DNA of 64,000 bases from Pseudooceanicola marinus (GTDB lineage: Bacteria > Pseudomonadota > Alphaproteobacteria > Rhodobacterales > Rhodobacteraceae). Numbering within the stretch: the stretch's first letter is position 1; each line of letters begins with the position of its first letter. The notes beneath the pieces were generated by a model. It ran no database searches. It saw only the letters and a list, made by a program, of their open reading frames with translations, and had not been told where the DNA came from. This document shows positions 53,796 through 63,745 of the stretch, in pieces. The stretch covers positions 188,501-252,500 of the forward strand of contig NZ_PGTC01000015.1 of the NCBI RefSeq assembly GCF_002786295.1, given 5' to 3'. Made by a program: the position numbers and the translations under genes.

Positions 53796-54911
53796 TCAGG
53801 CCCCGAGCGCCGTCTCGGCCACCTGCAAGGGGAAGTCGAGGGTGATCCGCGTGCCATCCGGGCCGGAGGCCAGGGCAAAGGTGCCGCCCAGCTGACGCGC
53901 CGAGGCCTCGATCACCTGCATCCCCAACCCTTGCTTTGCCGTGACGCCTTCGGGCAGGCCCACGCCGTTGTCGGCCAGGGTCAGCTTGCAGCGCCCTTCG
54001 ACCGGCGGATCGACCCGGCAGGAGATCGTGCCAGCCTGGCCATCGGGGAAGGCATGCTTGATCGCGTTGGAAGCGAACTCGTTTAGGATAACCCCCAGGG
54101 CGGCGGCGACGCTCGGGTCCAGGTCCGCCGCCGGCCAGTCGGCGTTGAGGGTGATGTTGGGCGGGGCGGACTGGCCGATCAGACGACAGACCGCAGGGCC
54201 GAAGCTGGCCAGAGAAATCGTCTCCGCCCGGTCGGCGCGGTAGAGCTGTTCGTGCAGGGCTGCCACCGTCTCGATGCGGCGGCCGACCTGCAGCAGGGCC
54301 AGGCGGGTTTCCTCGTTTGAGGCGCTGCGCGCCTGCATCCGGGTCAGGGCCGACACCGACTGCAACGAGTTCTTCACCCGGTGATCCACCTCGTGACGCA
54401 TCAGCTCGGCCTGCGACAGGGCGCGCTTCAGTTCCATCTGGGCGATGACCTGGGCGGCCAGCACCCGCAGCGCATCGCGCTGCAGCGGTGTCAGGCTGTT
54501 GGGTTTGCGATCGATCACGCAGAGCGAACCGACGGGGGCGCCTTCCTTGCTGCGCAGGACGACACCGGCATAGAAACGCAGGTGTTCATCGCCCATCACC
54601 AGCGGATTGTCCGCGGTGCGCGGATCCTGGGTGGCGTCGGGCACCTCCAGGAAATCATCCTCGTCCTGCAGGATCGTATGAGCGCAGATCGAATGCTCTC
54701 TCGGTGTGCTGTCGATATCCAGCCCGTAGCGCGCCTTGAACCACTGCCGGTCCTCGTCAACCAGGCTGATCAGCGACACGGGCGTACCGCAAAGCGCCGA
54801 GGCCAGCTTGACCACGTCGTCGAAGGGCTCTTCGGGATCCGTATCGAGGATCTCGAAGGACCGCAGGATCGCGAGGCGGCGGGCCTCATCAGGATGCAGA
54901 GAGGGCTTCAT
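53796..54911 (-). CDS. GAF-domain sensor histidine kinase, HisKA_2/HWE group
   Basis: A 371-residue cytoplasmic kinase with no membrane segments. A GAF domain covers about 20-160 (SLISLVDEDRQWFKARYGLD, HSICAHTI, RFYAGVVL). The phosphoacceptor is H177 in EVDHRVKNSLQSV, the HisKA_2/HWE form. The ATPase domain has NEFASNAIKHAF and DNGVGLPEG. No receiver gene is adjacent, so it is an orphan kinase. The start at 54911 is chosen because the GAF domain is complete from there. Upstream DNA is notably AT-richer than average. Confidence 0.88.
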   Translation of the reverse strand: MKPSLHPDEARRLAILRSFEILDTDPEEPFDDVVKLASALCGTPVSLISLVDEDRQWFKARYGLDIDSTPREHSICAHTILQDEDDFLEVPDATQDPRTADNPLVMGDEHLRFYAGVVLRSKEGAPVGSLCVIDRKPNSLTPLQRDALRVLAAQVIAQMELKRALSQAELMRHEVDHRVKNSLQSVSALTRMQARSASNEETRLALLQVGRRIETVAALHEQLYRADRAETISLASFGPAVCRLIGQSAPPNITLNADWPAADLDPSVAAALGVILNEFASNAIKHAFPDGQAGTISCRVDPPVEGRCKLTLADNGVGLPEGVTAKQGLGMQVIEASARQLGGTFALASGPDGTRITLDFPLQVAETALGA

Positions 54912-55127
54912 CAGTCCATCCGTTTGCAGGAAAAGAGCAGGAGCGCGTCGCAAAGCCTTACCCTGCAAAGTCGTGTTTGCAAAATAATTTGTCTCAATTT
55001 GGGTTAACTGACGTAGGGGAATTTTGTCCGCAAAAGTCCATTGTATACAGGTGGTTGCGTATGTTCGTGCTGGCGGGGGCTGACGGGTCTTGCCCGGGCG
55101 CAGTGGTGGCACCCCATGTCGGCCCGC
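54912..55127. other. AT-richer promoter region upstream of the sensor kinase
   Basis: No gene. The stretch 54965-55055 has much lower GC than its surroundings (TTTGCAAAATAATTTGTC, CAATTTGGGTTAACTGACG). It probably contains the kinase promoter on the minus strand and sits after the PAS-LuxR gene on the same strand. Confidence 0.45.
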
Positions 55128-55685
55128 CTACAGGCCCGGACCGGCCAGCCGCCGGATCAGCCCGGCGGCATTGCGCACTGCGTACTTCTTCAGCAGGCGC
55201 GCGCGGACGTCCTCGACCGTGCGCGGTGACAGTCCCAGGCGGCGCGCCATCTCCTTCGAGGTTTCGCCACGTTCCAGCCCCGCCACCACGTCACGCTCGC
55301 GCGGGGTCAGGCGGCTGTCCTCTGCCCGCGACAGTGGCGCGAAACTCATCACCACGCTGGACAGGGGCGTCTCGGGCGTCTGCGTGCGGGCGTGGAACCG
55401 AACCCAGAAGGCGCCGTTCTCCGGGTGTCGCATCATCCGTTCGTCGGAATAGATCCCCGTTTCCGTCAGCGCAGCCAGGCCCACGTCACGGATCGTCCGG
55501 AACTCCTGGTCGGAGGAATAAAGGACGCGGAAACTCTGCCCCACAAGGGCCTCGCGCGTCCGGCCAACCATCCGGGCGAAGGGCAGGTTGCAGGCGTGGA
55601 TCACCCGGTCCTGGGCCAGCACCAGACCCATGGGAGCGTGATCCCAGGCCAGGCGTTCCATTGCGTCGAGAGGGGTCTGAGACAT
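55128..55685 (-). CDS. PAS-LuxR transcriptional regulator
   Basis: The protein has 185 residues. A PAS domain covers about 8-118 (MGLVLAQDRVIHACNLPFARM, VGQSFRVLYSS). The LuxR/GerE helix-turn-helix is at about 125-180 (LTPRERDVVAGLERGETSKE, ARRLGLSPRTVEDVRARLL). There is no receiver or autoinducer domain, so the PAS domain is the probable sensor. It is divergent from the deacylase gene across 72 bases that hold three evenly spaced half-sites, which suggests it controls itself and that gene. Confidence 0.88.
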   Translation of the reverse strand: MSQTPLDAMERLAWDHAPMGLVLAQDRVIHACNLPFARMVGRTREALVGQSFRVLYSSDQEFRTIRDVGLAALTETGIYSDERMMRHPENGAFWVRFHARTQTPETPLSSVVMSFAPLSRAEDSRLTPRERDVVAGLERGETSKEMARRLGLSPRTVEDVRARLLKKYAVRNAAGLIRRLAGPGL

Positions 55686-55703
55686 GCTGTTATACTATTT
55701 CAC

Positions 55704-55732
55704 ACCGTGGTTCTACGGTATTGAGACCGTAG
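55704..55732. promoter_or_regulatory. Three alternating half-sites, candidate LuxR-type operator
   Basis: ACCGT (55704), ACGGT (55715), ACCGT (55726), each 11 bases apart, about one helical turn. The last two lie within a 7-base perfect dyad CTACGGT-N6-ACCGTAG of 20 bases, the usual length of LuxR-type boxes. Located between the divergent PAS-LuxR and deacylase genes. Confidence 0.55.
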
Positions 55733-55757
55733 CCCGTCCCGGCAAAAGCTGGAACCC

Positions 55758-57041
55758 ATGACTGAGCCCCAAGTGAAAATGCGCCTGCACGAGGCGATCC
55801 TGGCCCGCCGCGACGAGTTGATCGCGCTGACCCAGGACCTGATCCGCATCCCGACCCTGAACCCGCCGGGGGAGAACTACCGGGAGATCTGCGACTACCT
55901 GGACCGCCGGCTGCGCGGCAAGGGGTTCGAGACCCAGCTGGTGCGCGCCGAGGGCGCCGTGGGGGACAGCGACAAGTATCCCCGCTGGAACATCGTGGCC
56001 CGGAAGGAAGGCGCCCGGTCCGGCGAATGCGTGCATTTCAACAGCCATATCGACGTGGTCGACGTGGGCCGCGGCTGGACGACCGATCCCTTTGGCGGTG
56101 AGCTGAAGGATGGGAAGATCTACGGCCGGGGCGCCTGCGACATGAAGGGCGGGCTCGCCGCCTCGATCATCGCGGCAGAGGCCTTCATCGACGTGTGTCC
56201 CGACTTCTCCGGCGCCATCGAGATCTCCGGCACGGCGGATGAGGAATCGGGCGGCTTCGGCGGCGTGGCCTACTTGGCGGAGAAGGGGTTCTACGCCAAG
56301 GTCGATCACGTCATCATCCCCGAGCCGCTGAACAAGGACCGGATCTGCCTGGGCCACCGCGGCGTCTGGTGGGCCGAGATCGAGACCCACGGCGAGATCG
56401 CCCATGGCTCGATGCCGTTCCTCGGTGACTGCGCCGTGCGCCACATGGGCGCGGTGCTGCACGAGATGGAGGAAAGCCTCTTCCCGGCCCTGGCGCAGAA
56501 ACGCACCGAGATGCCGGTGGTGCCCGAGGGCGCCAAGCAGTCGACGCTGAACATCAACTCGCTGCACGGCGGCCAGGCCGAGATCCCGCGCGACGTGAAC
56601 GCGCTGCCCTCGCCGTGCGTCCCCGACAGCGCCCGCATGGTCATCGACCGCCGCTTCCTGATCGAGGAAAGCATCGACGAGGTCATCGGCGAGATGAAGA
56701 CGGTGCTGGACAAGGTGAAGGGCGAGCGCCCGAACTTCAGCTACGAGATGCGCGAGATGATGCGCGTGCTGCCCACCATGACCGAGCGCGAGGCGCCGGT
56801 GGTGCAGTCGGTGACCCGGGCCATCCAGGACACCATGGGCACCGCGCCGCAATACGTGGTCAGCCCCGGCACCTATGACCAGAAGCACATCGACCGCATC
56901 GGCCGGCTGAAGAACTGCATCGCCTATGGCCCCGGCATCCTCGACCTGGCGCATAAGCCCGACGAATACGTCGGCGTCGACGACATGCTGCAATCGGCCG
57001 AGGTCATGGCGCTGTCGCTGGCCGACCTGCTGACCGGCTGA
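55758..57041 (+). CDS. ArgE/DapE-family M20 deacylase
   Basis: The 427-residue M20 metallopeptidase-fold protein removes acyl groups from amino acid-like substrates. Metal ligands: HFNSHIDVVDVG, GRGACDMKGGLAASI, catalytic Glu in GTADEESGGFGG, HGEIAHGSMPF and the C-terminal His in GTYDQKHIDRIG. It belongs to the ArgE/DapE group, but the actual substrate is open: true DapE would normally lie with dapD. Its promoter region is shared with the PAS-LuxR regulator. Confidence 0.88.
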   Translation: MTEPQVKMRLHEAILARRDELIALTQDLIRIPTLNPPGENYREICDYLDRRLRGKGFETQLVRAEGAVGDSDKYPRWNIVARKEGARSGECVHFNSHIDVVDVGRGWTTDPFGGELKDGKIYGRGACDMKGGLAASIIAAEAFIDVCPDFSGAIEISGTADEESGGFGGVAYLAEKGFYAKVDHVIIPEPLNKDRICLGHRGVWWAEIETHGEIAHGSMPFLGDCAVRHMGAVLHEMEESLFPALAQKRTEMPVVPEGAKQSTLNINSLHGGQAEIPRDVNALPSPCVPDSARMVIDRRFLIEESIDEVIGEMKTVLDKVKGERPNFSYEMREMMRVLPTMTEREAPVVQSVTRAIQDTMGTAPQYVVSPGTYDQKHIDRIGRLKNCIAYGPGILDLAHKPDEYVGVDDMLQSAEVMALSLADLLTG

Positions 57042-57075
57042 ACGGATGGGCGCGGCACGGCATAACTGGCCCCGG

Positions 57076-57095
57076 CGGCGGGCCACAGCCCGCCG
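57076..57095. terminator. Possible bidirectional terminator
   Basis: CGGCGGGC-CACA-GCCCGCCG, an 8-base perfect stem between the convergent deacylase and panC genes. No clear T-run on either side. Confidence 0.4.
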
Positions 57096-57120
57096 GTTGT
57101 GCGCCCCTGTCCGTGCCTGT

Positions 57121-58011
57121 TCAGGTGCCTTCGCCGGAGACCGGGATATTGTCGATCAGCCGCACATCGCCCAGCCAGGCGGCGGCGAAGAGGCGCGTGT
57201 CGCCTGTCGCGTGGTCGCAGGCCTCCAGCGTGCTGGCCTCGCGCAGATCCAGGTAGTCGATGGCGCCGAACCCGGCCTCGGCCAGACGGGCATGGGCCCC
57301 GGGCAGCAGATCGGTCAGCGCCGCGCCATCCCGCAGGGCCGCGGCCATGTCGCGCATCACCGCACCGAGGCTGGGTGCCCGGGCGCGGGCCTCGGCATCC
57401 AGCCGCAGGTTGCGCGAGGACATGGCCAGCCCGTCGGCCTCGCGCACCGTGGGACAGCCCACCACCTCGATCTCCATGTCGAGGTCGCGGGCCATGCGAC
57501 GCACGACCTGCAACTGCTGCCAGTCCTTGCGCCCGAAGTAGGCACGGTCCGCCGCGGTCTGCGCGAAGAGTTTCGCCACCACCGTCGCCATGCCGTCGAA
57601 ATGGCCCGGCCGGTGCGCGCCGCACAGGACCTGCGTCAGCCCCTCGACGCTGACGGTGCTGGCGAAGCCCGGCGGATAGACCTGGTCGCCGTCGGGGACG
57701 TAGATCACGTCGACGCCGAAGGGGGCGAGCTTGGCGGCATCCTCGATCTCGGTGCGGGGGTAGTTCGCCAGATCCTCGGGACTGTTGAACTGGCGCGGGT
57801 TGACGAAGATCGTCACGATCACCCGGTCGCAATCGGCGCGCGCCGCGCGGACCAGCGACAGGTGACCCTCGTGCAGGGCGCCCATGGTGGGCACGACGCC
57901 GATGACCTCGCCCCGGCGGCGCCAGGTTCGGGTGCGGTCGCGCAAGCTGTCCAGGCGACGCAGGATCGTCCCCTCGCCTTCGGGCGGGGACATCGGTTCG
58001 GGCGCGGTCAT
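57121..58011 (-). CDS. panC: Pantothenate synthetase (pantoate-beta-alanine ligase)
   Basis: ATP-dependent joining of pantoate and beta-alanine, giving pantothenate for CoA. The 296-residue protein has [15 protein letters not shown] (HIGH-like), [25 protein letters not shown] and SSRNLRL (KMSKS-like position). The start at 58011 follows GGAGGAG; a longer frame would run into the divergent ABC gene. panB is not in the window. Confidence 0.95.
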   Translation of the reverse strand: MTAPEPMSPPEGEGTILRRLDSLRDRTRTWRRRGEVIGVVPTMGALHEGHLSLVRAARADCDRVIVTIFVNPRQFNSPEDLANYPRTEIEDAAKLAPFGVDVIYVPDGDQVYPPGFASTVSVEGLTQVLCGAHRPGHFDGMATVVAKLFAQTAADRAYFGRKDWQQLQVVRRMARDLDMEIEVVGCPTVREADGLAMSSRNLRLDAEARARAPSLGAVMRDMAAALRDGAALTDLLPGAHARLAEAGFGAIDYLDLREASTLEACDHATGDTRLFAAAWLGDVRLIDNIPVSGEGT

Positions 58012-58183
58012 GCTCTGCTCCTCCAACAGTACTCGGGCGGTTGGCGGGGTAACAATATTGCGCGCCCGGGTCCAGAGATTACAGAAGCCGTAAAGGCTTG
58101 ACCCTGCCCCGGCAGGAGACAAGCATGCGGACACAACAGGGAAGGGCGCCGGAAAAGGCCCCGCACAGACAGGAGTTGACCCC

Positions 58184-59683
58184 ATGACCAACGCGTTGAG
58201 AAGTGTGGCGAAGACAGCGGCGGCGGCCAGCGTGATTGCGCTGACGGCCGGCACCGGGGCGGCGATGGCCCAGGACAGCCTGACGCTGGGCCTGCAGCTT
58301 GAACCGCCGCACATGGACCCGACCTCGGCCGCGGCGGGCGCCATCGACCAGGTGGTCTATGCCAACGTCTTCGAGGGGCTGACCCGCTTCGGTCCCGATG
58401 GATCGGTGAACCCGAGCCTGGCGCGCAGCTGGGACATTTCCGAGGACGGCCTGACCTACACCTTCCACCTGGTGGAAGGCGCCAAGTTCCATGACGGCAC
58501 CGATTTCGAGGCGACCGACGTGGTCTTCTCGCTGGACCGCGCGCGGGCCGAGGACAGCGTGAACGCGCAGAAATCCCTCTTCGCCGGCATCGAAAGCGTC
58601 GAGGCGCTGGACCCGGCCACCGTGCAGGTGACCCTGTCGGCCCCTGACGGCATGTTCCTGTTCAAGATGGCCTGGGGCGACGCCGTGATGGTGGCACCCG
58701 AATCGATCGAGACCATCACCACCAACCCCGTGGGCACCGGCGCCTTCACCTTCGGCAACTGGGTGCAGGGCGATTCGATCACCCTGCAGAAGAACCCCGA
58801 CTACTGGGGCGAGCCGGCGATGCTGGACAGCGCCACCTTCAAGTTCATCTCGGATCCGACCGCGGCCTTCGCGGCGATGATGGCCGGCGACGTCGACGTC
58901 TTCGTGGCCTTCCCGGCGCCGGAAAACCTGCCGCAGTTCGACGCCGACCCGCGCTACAATGTGCTGATCGGCAACACAGAAGGCGAGACCATCGTGGCGA
59001 TGAACAACGCTCGCCCGCCCTTCGACAACAAGCTGGTGCGCGAGGCGGTGGCCCATGCCATCAACCGTCAGGACATCATCGACGGCGCCATGTTCGGATA
59101 CGGCACCCCGATCGGCACCTTCTTCGCCCCGCACAACCCGGATTACGTCGATCTGACCGAGATGTCGGCCTACGACCCCGAGGCGGCCAAGGCGCTGCTG
59201 GAAGAGGCGGGCGTCGAGCTGCCGCTGTCGGTCAAGATGACCCTGCCGCCGACCTCCTACGCCCGTCGCGGCGGCGAGATCGTGGCGGCGCAGCTGCGCG
59301 AGGTCGGCATCGTGGCGCAGATCGAAAACGTCGAATGGGCTCAGTGGCTGGAAAACACCTTCCGCAACGCGCATGACTACGACCTGACGATCATCAGCCA
59401 CACCGAACCGATGGACATCGCTTCGCTGGCCGATCCCGACTACTACACCGGCTACGACAACCCCGCCTTCCGCGAGGTGATCGACCAGATCGCCGTGGAA
59501 AGCGATCCGGAGGTGCGTTCGGACCTGCTGGGTCAGGCTCAGACCATGCTGGCGGAGGACTATGTCGCGGGCTTCCTCTTCGAACTGCCGCTGCACACGG
59601 TCGCCAAGACCGGCGTCGAGGGCCTGTGGATCAACATGCCGACCCAGGCCACCGACCTGACCGGCGTCTACTGGGACAACTGA
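58184..59683 (+). CDS. Dipeptide/oligopeptide-type ABC substrate-binding protein
   Basis: A periplasmic SBP family 5 protein of 499 residues. The signal peptide is about residues 1-29 (cleavage near AAMAQD). [28 protein letters not shown] and [19 protein letters not shown] are the family motifs. Such proteins bind peptides, nickel chelates, opines or glutathione; the ligand is not predictable. GGAGTTG precedes the start. Four ABC components follow in one operon. Confidence 0.92.
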   Translation: MTNALRSVAKTAAAASVIALTAGTGAAMAQDSLTLGLQLEPPHMDPTSAAAGAIDQVVYANVFEGLTRFGPDGSVNPSLARSWDISEDGLTYTFHLVEGAKFHDGTDFEATDVVFSLDRARAEDSVNAQKSLFAGIESVEALDPATVQVTLSAPDGMFLFKMAWGDAVMVAPESIETITTNPVGTGAFTFGNWVQGDSITLQKNPDYWGEPAMLDSATFKFISDPTAAFAAMMAGDVDVFVAFPAPENLPQFDADPRYNVLIGNTEGETIVAMNNARPPFDNKLVREAVAHAINRQDIIDGAMFGYGTPIGTFFAPHNPDYVDLTEMSAYDPEAAKALLEEAGVELPLSVKMTLPPTSYARRGGEIVAAQLREVGIVAQIENVEWAQWLENTFRNAHDYDLTIISHTEPMDIASLADPDYYTGYDNPAFREVIDQIAVESDPEVRSDLLGQAQTMLAEDYVAGFLFELPLHTVAKTGVEGLWINMPTQATDLTGVYWDN

Positions 59684-59700
59684 TCCCCTGCGATCATCTG

Positions 59701-59730
59701 CGGGGGCCACACGCATGTGGCCCCCGTTTC
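59701..59730 (+). terminator. Intercistronic stem-loop after the peptide-binding protein gene
   Basis: CGGGGGCCACA pairs perfectly with TGTGGCCCCCG across CGCA, followed by TTTC. It is a strong hairpin between the binding-protein gene and its permease genes, so it likely attenuates the permeases or protects the binding-protein message. Confidence 0.75.
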
Positions 59731-59770
59731 CATGTCCCGGCCGGGCCGCCCGTGGCCCGCGTCGGGCCGC

Positions 59771-59848
59771 CTCCGGCGGGAGTATTTCAAACGAGATGAA
59801 GCCAGGGGCGCGGCGCTCCTCTTCATCTCGTTTCAAATACTTCCGGGG
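59771..59848. repeat. Inverted pair of GAGTATTT elements
   Basis: CTCCGGCGGGAGTATTTC starts at 59771. GTATTTCAAACGAGATGAAG (59782-59801) is inverted at 59821-59840 with one mismatch across a 19-base loop. The pair can form a 20-base hairpin in the middle of an ABC operon, immediately before the first permease gene. Confidence 0.75.
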
Positions 59849-59904
59849 GTGCGGGGGCAGCGCCCCCGCGTCCCGACCTCAACAAGTGGACCGCTGAAAA
59901 GACC

Positions 59905-60849
59905 ATGCTGCGCTTTACGCTGACCCGGCTTCTTTCGCTCTGCCTCAGCCTGGCGGTGGCCTCGGTGGTGATCTTCGCCGCCATCGAGGTGCTGCCCGGC
60001 GATCCGGCCTCGATCATGCTGGGCGTCAATGCCCAGCCCGACACCCTGGCCGCCCTGCGCGCCGAACTGGGGCTGGATCAGCCCATGGCGGCCCGCTACC
60101 TCGATTGGATCGGGGGGCTGCTGCGCGGCGATTTCGGCATCTCCTACACCTACCGGACGCCGGTGGTGGAGATGATCGGCGACCGTCTGGCGGTGTCGCT
60201 GCCGCTGGCGCTCTTCTCTCTGGCGCTGACCATCGTCATCGCCTTCCCGGTGGGGATCTGGGCCGCGGCCCGGCGCGGATCGGTGGCCGACGTCGCCATC
60301 ATGGGGCTGACCCAGCTGGGCGTTGCGATCCCGAACTTCTGGTTCGCCATGCTGATGGTGCTGGTCTTCGCCATCAACCTGCAATGGTTCAGCGCCGGCG
60401 GCTTCGCCGGCTGGGACGCCGGGCTGTTTCCGGCGCTGAAATCCCTGACCTTGCCGGCCATTGCGCTCGCCCTGCCGCAGGCCTCGATCCTGGCGCGGGT
60501 CATGCGGTCCGCCCTGCTGGACACGCTTTCGGAGGACTTCATCCGCACCGCCCGCGCCAAGGGCCTGTCGCGGCGCGAGGCGCTGTGGCGCCATGCCCTG
60601 CGCAACGCGCTGATCCCGGTGCTGACGATCATCGGGATGCAGTTTTCCTTCCTGCTGGCAGGCGGCATCATCATCGAGAACGTCTTCTACCTGCCGGGCC
60701 TCGGCCGCCTGATCTTCCAGGCGATTTCTGCCCGCGACCTGATCGTGGTGGAAAGCGTGGTGATGCTGCTGGTCTTCGCCGTGATCGTCGTGAACTTCCT
60801 GGTCGAGCTGGCCTATGCCGCCGTCGACCCCCGACTGAGGGCCCGCTGA
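59905..60849 (+). CDS. Dipeptide-type ABC importer permease 1 (DppB type)
   Basis: A 314-residue inner-membrane permease with six predicted segments. It starts MLRFTLTRLLSLCLSLAVASVVIFAAIEVLPGDPA, a standard DppB opening. The EAA coupling loop is in DFIRTARAKGLSRREALWRHALRNALIPVLT. The stop overlaps the next start (TGATG). Confidence 0.93.
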   Translation: MLRFTLTRLLSLCLSLAVASVVIFAAIEVLPGDPASIMLGVNAQPDTLAALRAELGLDQPMAARYLDWIGGLLRGDFGISYTYRTPVVEMIGDRLAVSLPLALFSLALTIVIAFPVGIWAAARRGSVADVAIMGLTQLGVAIPNFWFAMLMVLVFAINLQWFSAGGFAGWDAGLFPALKSLTLPAIALALPQASILARVMRSALLDTLSEDFIRTARAKGLSRREALWRHALRNALIPVLTIIGMQFSFLLAGGIIIENVFYLPGLGRLIFQAISARDLIVVESVVMLLVFAVIVVNFLVELAYAAVDPRLRAR

Positions 60850-61727
60850 TGTCCCATAGCCAAACCGAAACCGGCGCGCCCACCGAACAGGGTACGCTGG
60901 CCGCTGCCCTGCGCAACCGCAACCTGATCCTGGGCGGCTTGCTGACGCTGGTCTTCCTGGGCGCGGCGCTGATCAGCTTTGTCTGGGTGCCTTATGACGT
61001 CACCCAGATGGCGATCGCCAACAAGATCAAGCCGCCCTATGCCGAGCACCTTCTGGGCACCGATCACTACGGGCGCGACATCCTGTCGATGCTGATGGTG
61101 GGCGCGCGCACCTCCATCGCCGTGGCGGTGCTGGCCGTGGGCATCGGGATGGTCATCGGCGTGCCCCTGGGGCTCTGGGCCGCGGCCAAGCGCGGCTCGC
61201 TGCTGGATGAGGTGATCATGCGCGGCAATGACCTGGTTTTCGCCTTCCCGAGCCTCGTCATCGCGGTGATGATTACCGCGGCTTTCGGCCCTTCGGCCAC
61301 CAATGCCATCGTCGCCATCGGCATCTTCAACATCCCCGTCTTCGCCCGGATCACCCGCTCCGGCGCGCTGACCCTGTGGAACCGCGATTTCATCCTGGCC
61401 GCCCGCGTGGCCGGCAAGGGATCGGCGCGGATCAGCTTTGAACACATCCTGCCCAATGTGCTGAACCTGCTGATCGTGCAGGGCACCATCCAGTTCAGCC
61501 TTGGCATCCTGGCTGAGGCGGGCCTCAGCTACGTGGGCCTGGGCGCGCAGCCCCCCACCCCCTCCTGGGGCCGGATGCTGGCCGACAGCCAGACCTTCAT
61601 CAGCTTCGCCCCGCACATGGCCCTGTTTCCGGGCCTCGCGATCCTGCTGACCGTGCTGGGCCTGAACCTGATGGGCGACGGGTTGCGCGACCTCTTCGAT
61701 CCCAAGCTGCGGAGGGGCCGCACATGA
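60849..61727 (+). CDS. Dipeptide-type ABC importer permease 2 (DppC type)
   Basis: The protein has 292 residues. HLLGTDHYGRDILSMLMVGARTS is diagnostic for DppC. The EAA loop is in DFILAARVAGKGSARISFEHILPNVLN. About six membrane segments. It begins on the TGATG overlap and ends in ATGA overlap with the ATPase. Confidence 0.93.
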   Translation: MSHSQTETGAPTEQGTLAAALRNRNLILGGLLTLVFLGAALISFVWVPYDVTQMAIANKIKPPYAEHLLGTDHYGRDILSMLMVGARTSIAVAVLAVGIGMVIGVPLGLWAAAKRGSLLDEVIMRGNDLVFAFPSLVIAVMITAAFGPSATNAIVAIGIFNIPVFARITRSGALTLWNRDFILAARVAGKGSARISFEHILPNVLNLLIVQGTIQFSLGILAEAGLSYVGLGAQPPTPSWGRMLADSQTFISFAPHMALFPGLAILLTVLGLNLMGDGLRDLFDPKLRRGRT

Positions 61728-63313
61728 ACCTTCTGGACATTCGCAACCTGTCGCTGGCGATCCACGGCACGCCGATCCTGCACGACGTGTCCCTGACGCT
61801 GGAGGCAGGCCGCATCCTGGGCGTGATCGGAGAAAGCGGCTCGGGCAAGTCGATGACCGCCTTTTCCACCATGCAGCTGCTGCCGCAGGGGGCCGAACCG
61901 ACCGGGCAGATCCTGCTCGATGGGCAGGACATCCTGACCCGCACCGAACGCGACATGTGTTCTGTGCGGGGCCGCGAGATCGGCATGGTCTTTCAGGAGC
62001 CGATGACGGCGCTGAACCCGCTGAAACGGATCGGCGACCAGGTGGCCGAAACGATCACCCAGCACGAACGGGTCCCCCGCCGTACCGCGATGGAACGGGC
62101 CGCCGAGGCCCTGCGCCGGGCCGAACTGCCCCCCGAAAAATTCCCCATGTCGCGCTTCCCGCACGAGCTGTCGGGCGGGCAGCGCCAGCGGGTCGTCATC
62201 GCCATGGCCATCGCCCTGCGCCCGCGCCTGTTGATCGCGGATGAACCTACGACCGCGCTGGATGTCACCACCCAGGCCCAGATCCTCGCCCTGCTGAAGA
62301 AGCTGGTGCGCGAGGAAGGCATGGGGCTGATGATGATCTCCCACGACCTCGCCGTGGTGGCCGACATGGCCGACGAGATCGCCATCATGCAGAAGGGCCG
62401 GGTCGTGGAAACCGGCCCCGCAGAGACGCTCTTCCGCGAGATGCAGCACCCCTATTCCAAGGCCCTGCTGGCGGCCTCCACCCATGCGCCGGAGCGTGGC
62501 GCGGAGGTGGCGGAGACGCCCCTTCTGGAGGTGCGCAAAGTGCGCCGCAGCTATGCCCTGCCGGCCAAGACGCCCTTCGGCGCGCGACGCGAGATCGAGG
62601 CGGTGAAGGGCGTGTCCTTCACCCTGAAACGCGGCGAAAGCCTCGGGCTCGTGGGCGAATCGGGCTGCGGCAAGTCCACCCTGACCCGGGCGATCCTGGG
62701 CCTGGAAGAGGTCCAGTCGGGCGAGATCGCGCTGGCGGGCGCGCCGGTCTTTACCGGGCACAAGCCCAACCCGGAGGTGCGGCGCAAGATGCAGGTGGTC
62801 TTCCAGGACCCCTACGGCAGCTTCAACCCGCGTCACAGGGTCGCCCGGCTGGTGGCCGAACCCTTCCACCTGCTGCCCGACACACCCCGGGCGGAGCGTG
62901 ACCGCGCCGTGGCCGAGGCGCTGGAGGCCGTGGGGCTGTCGGCCGCCGACGGGGCCAAGTACATCCACGAGTTCTCCGGCGGCCAGCGGCAGCGGATTGC
63001 CATCGCCCGCGCCCTGATCACCCGGCCAGAACTGATCCTGCTGGATGAGGCCGTCAGCGCGCTGGACGTGCAGGTGCGGGCGCAGATCCTCGATCTGCTC
63101 GCGGATCTGTCGGATCGTTTCGGCCTCAGCTATCTCTTCATCTCCCACGACCTGTCGGTGGTGCGCTCGATCACCGACCGGGTGCTGGTGATGAAATCCG
63201 GCGAGATCGTGGAGGAGGGGCCGACCGAACAGGTCTTCGACAGCCCGCAGCACCCCTATACACAGGCGCTGGTGGCCGCGGCCCCGGTGCTGCCCGACGA
63301 CGTGGCGGCCTGA
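61724..63313 (+). CDS. Fused dipeptide-type ABC ATPase (DppD-DppF)
   Basis: Two ATPase domains in one 529-residue chain. Domain 1 has Walker [10 protein letters not shown] (about 36-44), signature LSGGQRQRV and Walker [13 protein letters not shown]. Domain 2 has Walker [10 protein letters not shown] (about 311-319), signature FSGGQRQRI and Walker [13 protein letters not shown] (Ala in place of the common Pro-Thr). It drives the importer with the two permeases. Such fusions are common in alphaproteobacteria. Confidence 0.94.
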   Translation: MNLLDIRNLSLAIHGTPILHDVSLTLEAGRILGVIGESGSGKSMTAFSTMQLLPQGAEPTGQILLDGQDILTRTERDMCSVRGREIGMVFQEPMTALNPLKRIGDQVAETITQHERVPRRTAMERAAEALRRAELPPEKFPMSRFPHELSGGQRQRVVIAMAIALRPRLLIADEPTTALDVTTQAQILALLKKLVREEGMGLMMISHDLAVVADMADEIAIMQKGRVVETGPAETLFREMQHPYSKALLAASTHAPERGAEVAETPLLEVRKVRRSYALPAKTPFGARREIEAVKGVSFTLKRGESLGLVGESGCGKSTLTRAILGLEEVQSGEIALAGAPVFTGHKPNPEVRRKMQVVFQDPYGSFNPRHRVARLVAEPFHLLPDTPRAERDRAVAEALEAVGLSAADGAKYIHEFSGGQRQRIAIARALITRPELILLDEAVSALDVQVRAQILDLLADLSDRFGLSYLFISHDLSVVRSITDRVLVMKSGEIVEEGPTEQVFDSPQHPYTQALVAAAPVLPDDVAA

Positions 63314-63416
63314 GGGCGCGCGACGGCTCTGCGCGCGGGCGCACACTGCGCCCCCTTGGCAATCGCCGCTGCGGGGGGCATCTGGACGGGCAGAGATTTG
63401 CCTCAGAGGGGGGCGC

Positions 63417-63653
63417 ATGTCCCAGCAACGCAAGATCGCCATCCTGGCCGCCATCATCATGTCGGGGATCATGTCCTTCTGCCTGTCGGGCTTCCTCAGC
63501 TGGCTGCCCCTGGGCTTCGTCGCCGAATGGCCCTCGACCTGGATGCACAGCTGGGTCATCGCCTGGCCGCTGGCCTGTGTGCTGGTCATCCTGCTGGGGT
63601 CCCGGGTCGGGGGGCTGGCTGCCCGTCTGGTCGCCCGCTACAGCCCCGAGTAG
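63417..63653 (+). CDS. DUF2798-like small membrane protein
   Basis: A 78-residue protein with two membrane segments (about 10-32 and 45-65). KIAILAAIIMSGIMSFCLSGFLSWLPLGF and the second segment WVIAWPLACVLVILLGSRVGGLAARLV fit DUF2798, a family of paired short helices of unknown role. A purine-rich GGGGGG stretch precedes the ATG. It stands alone. Confidence 0.8.
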   Translation: MSQQRKIAILAAIIMSGIMSFCLSGFLSWLPLGFVAEWPSTWMHSWVIAWPLACVLVILLGSRVGGLAARLVARYSPE

Positions 63654-63688
63654 CTGTGCGACACCTCCGCCCGTCCCGGCCTCATCCG

Positions 63689-63745
63689 ACAGCCGGAAAT
63701 ACTCCGGGGGAGGCGCCCCCCGGGCGCCGGGGGCAGAGCCCCCTT
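63689..63745. repeat. AAATACTCC element before asd
   Basis: GACAGCCGGAAATACTCCGG then GGGAGGCGCCCCCCGGGCGCC, another copy of the recurring 3' element with GC flanks, just after the DUF2798-like gene. Confidence 0.55.

Noticed and set aside
61529-63589. Long minus-strand frame (686 codons) opposite the dipeptide ABC ATPase
   Set aside because: Antisense shadow of two genes with full ABC motifs; no family resemblance.
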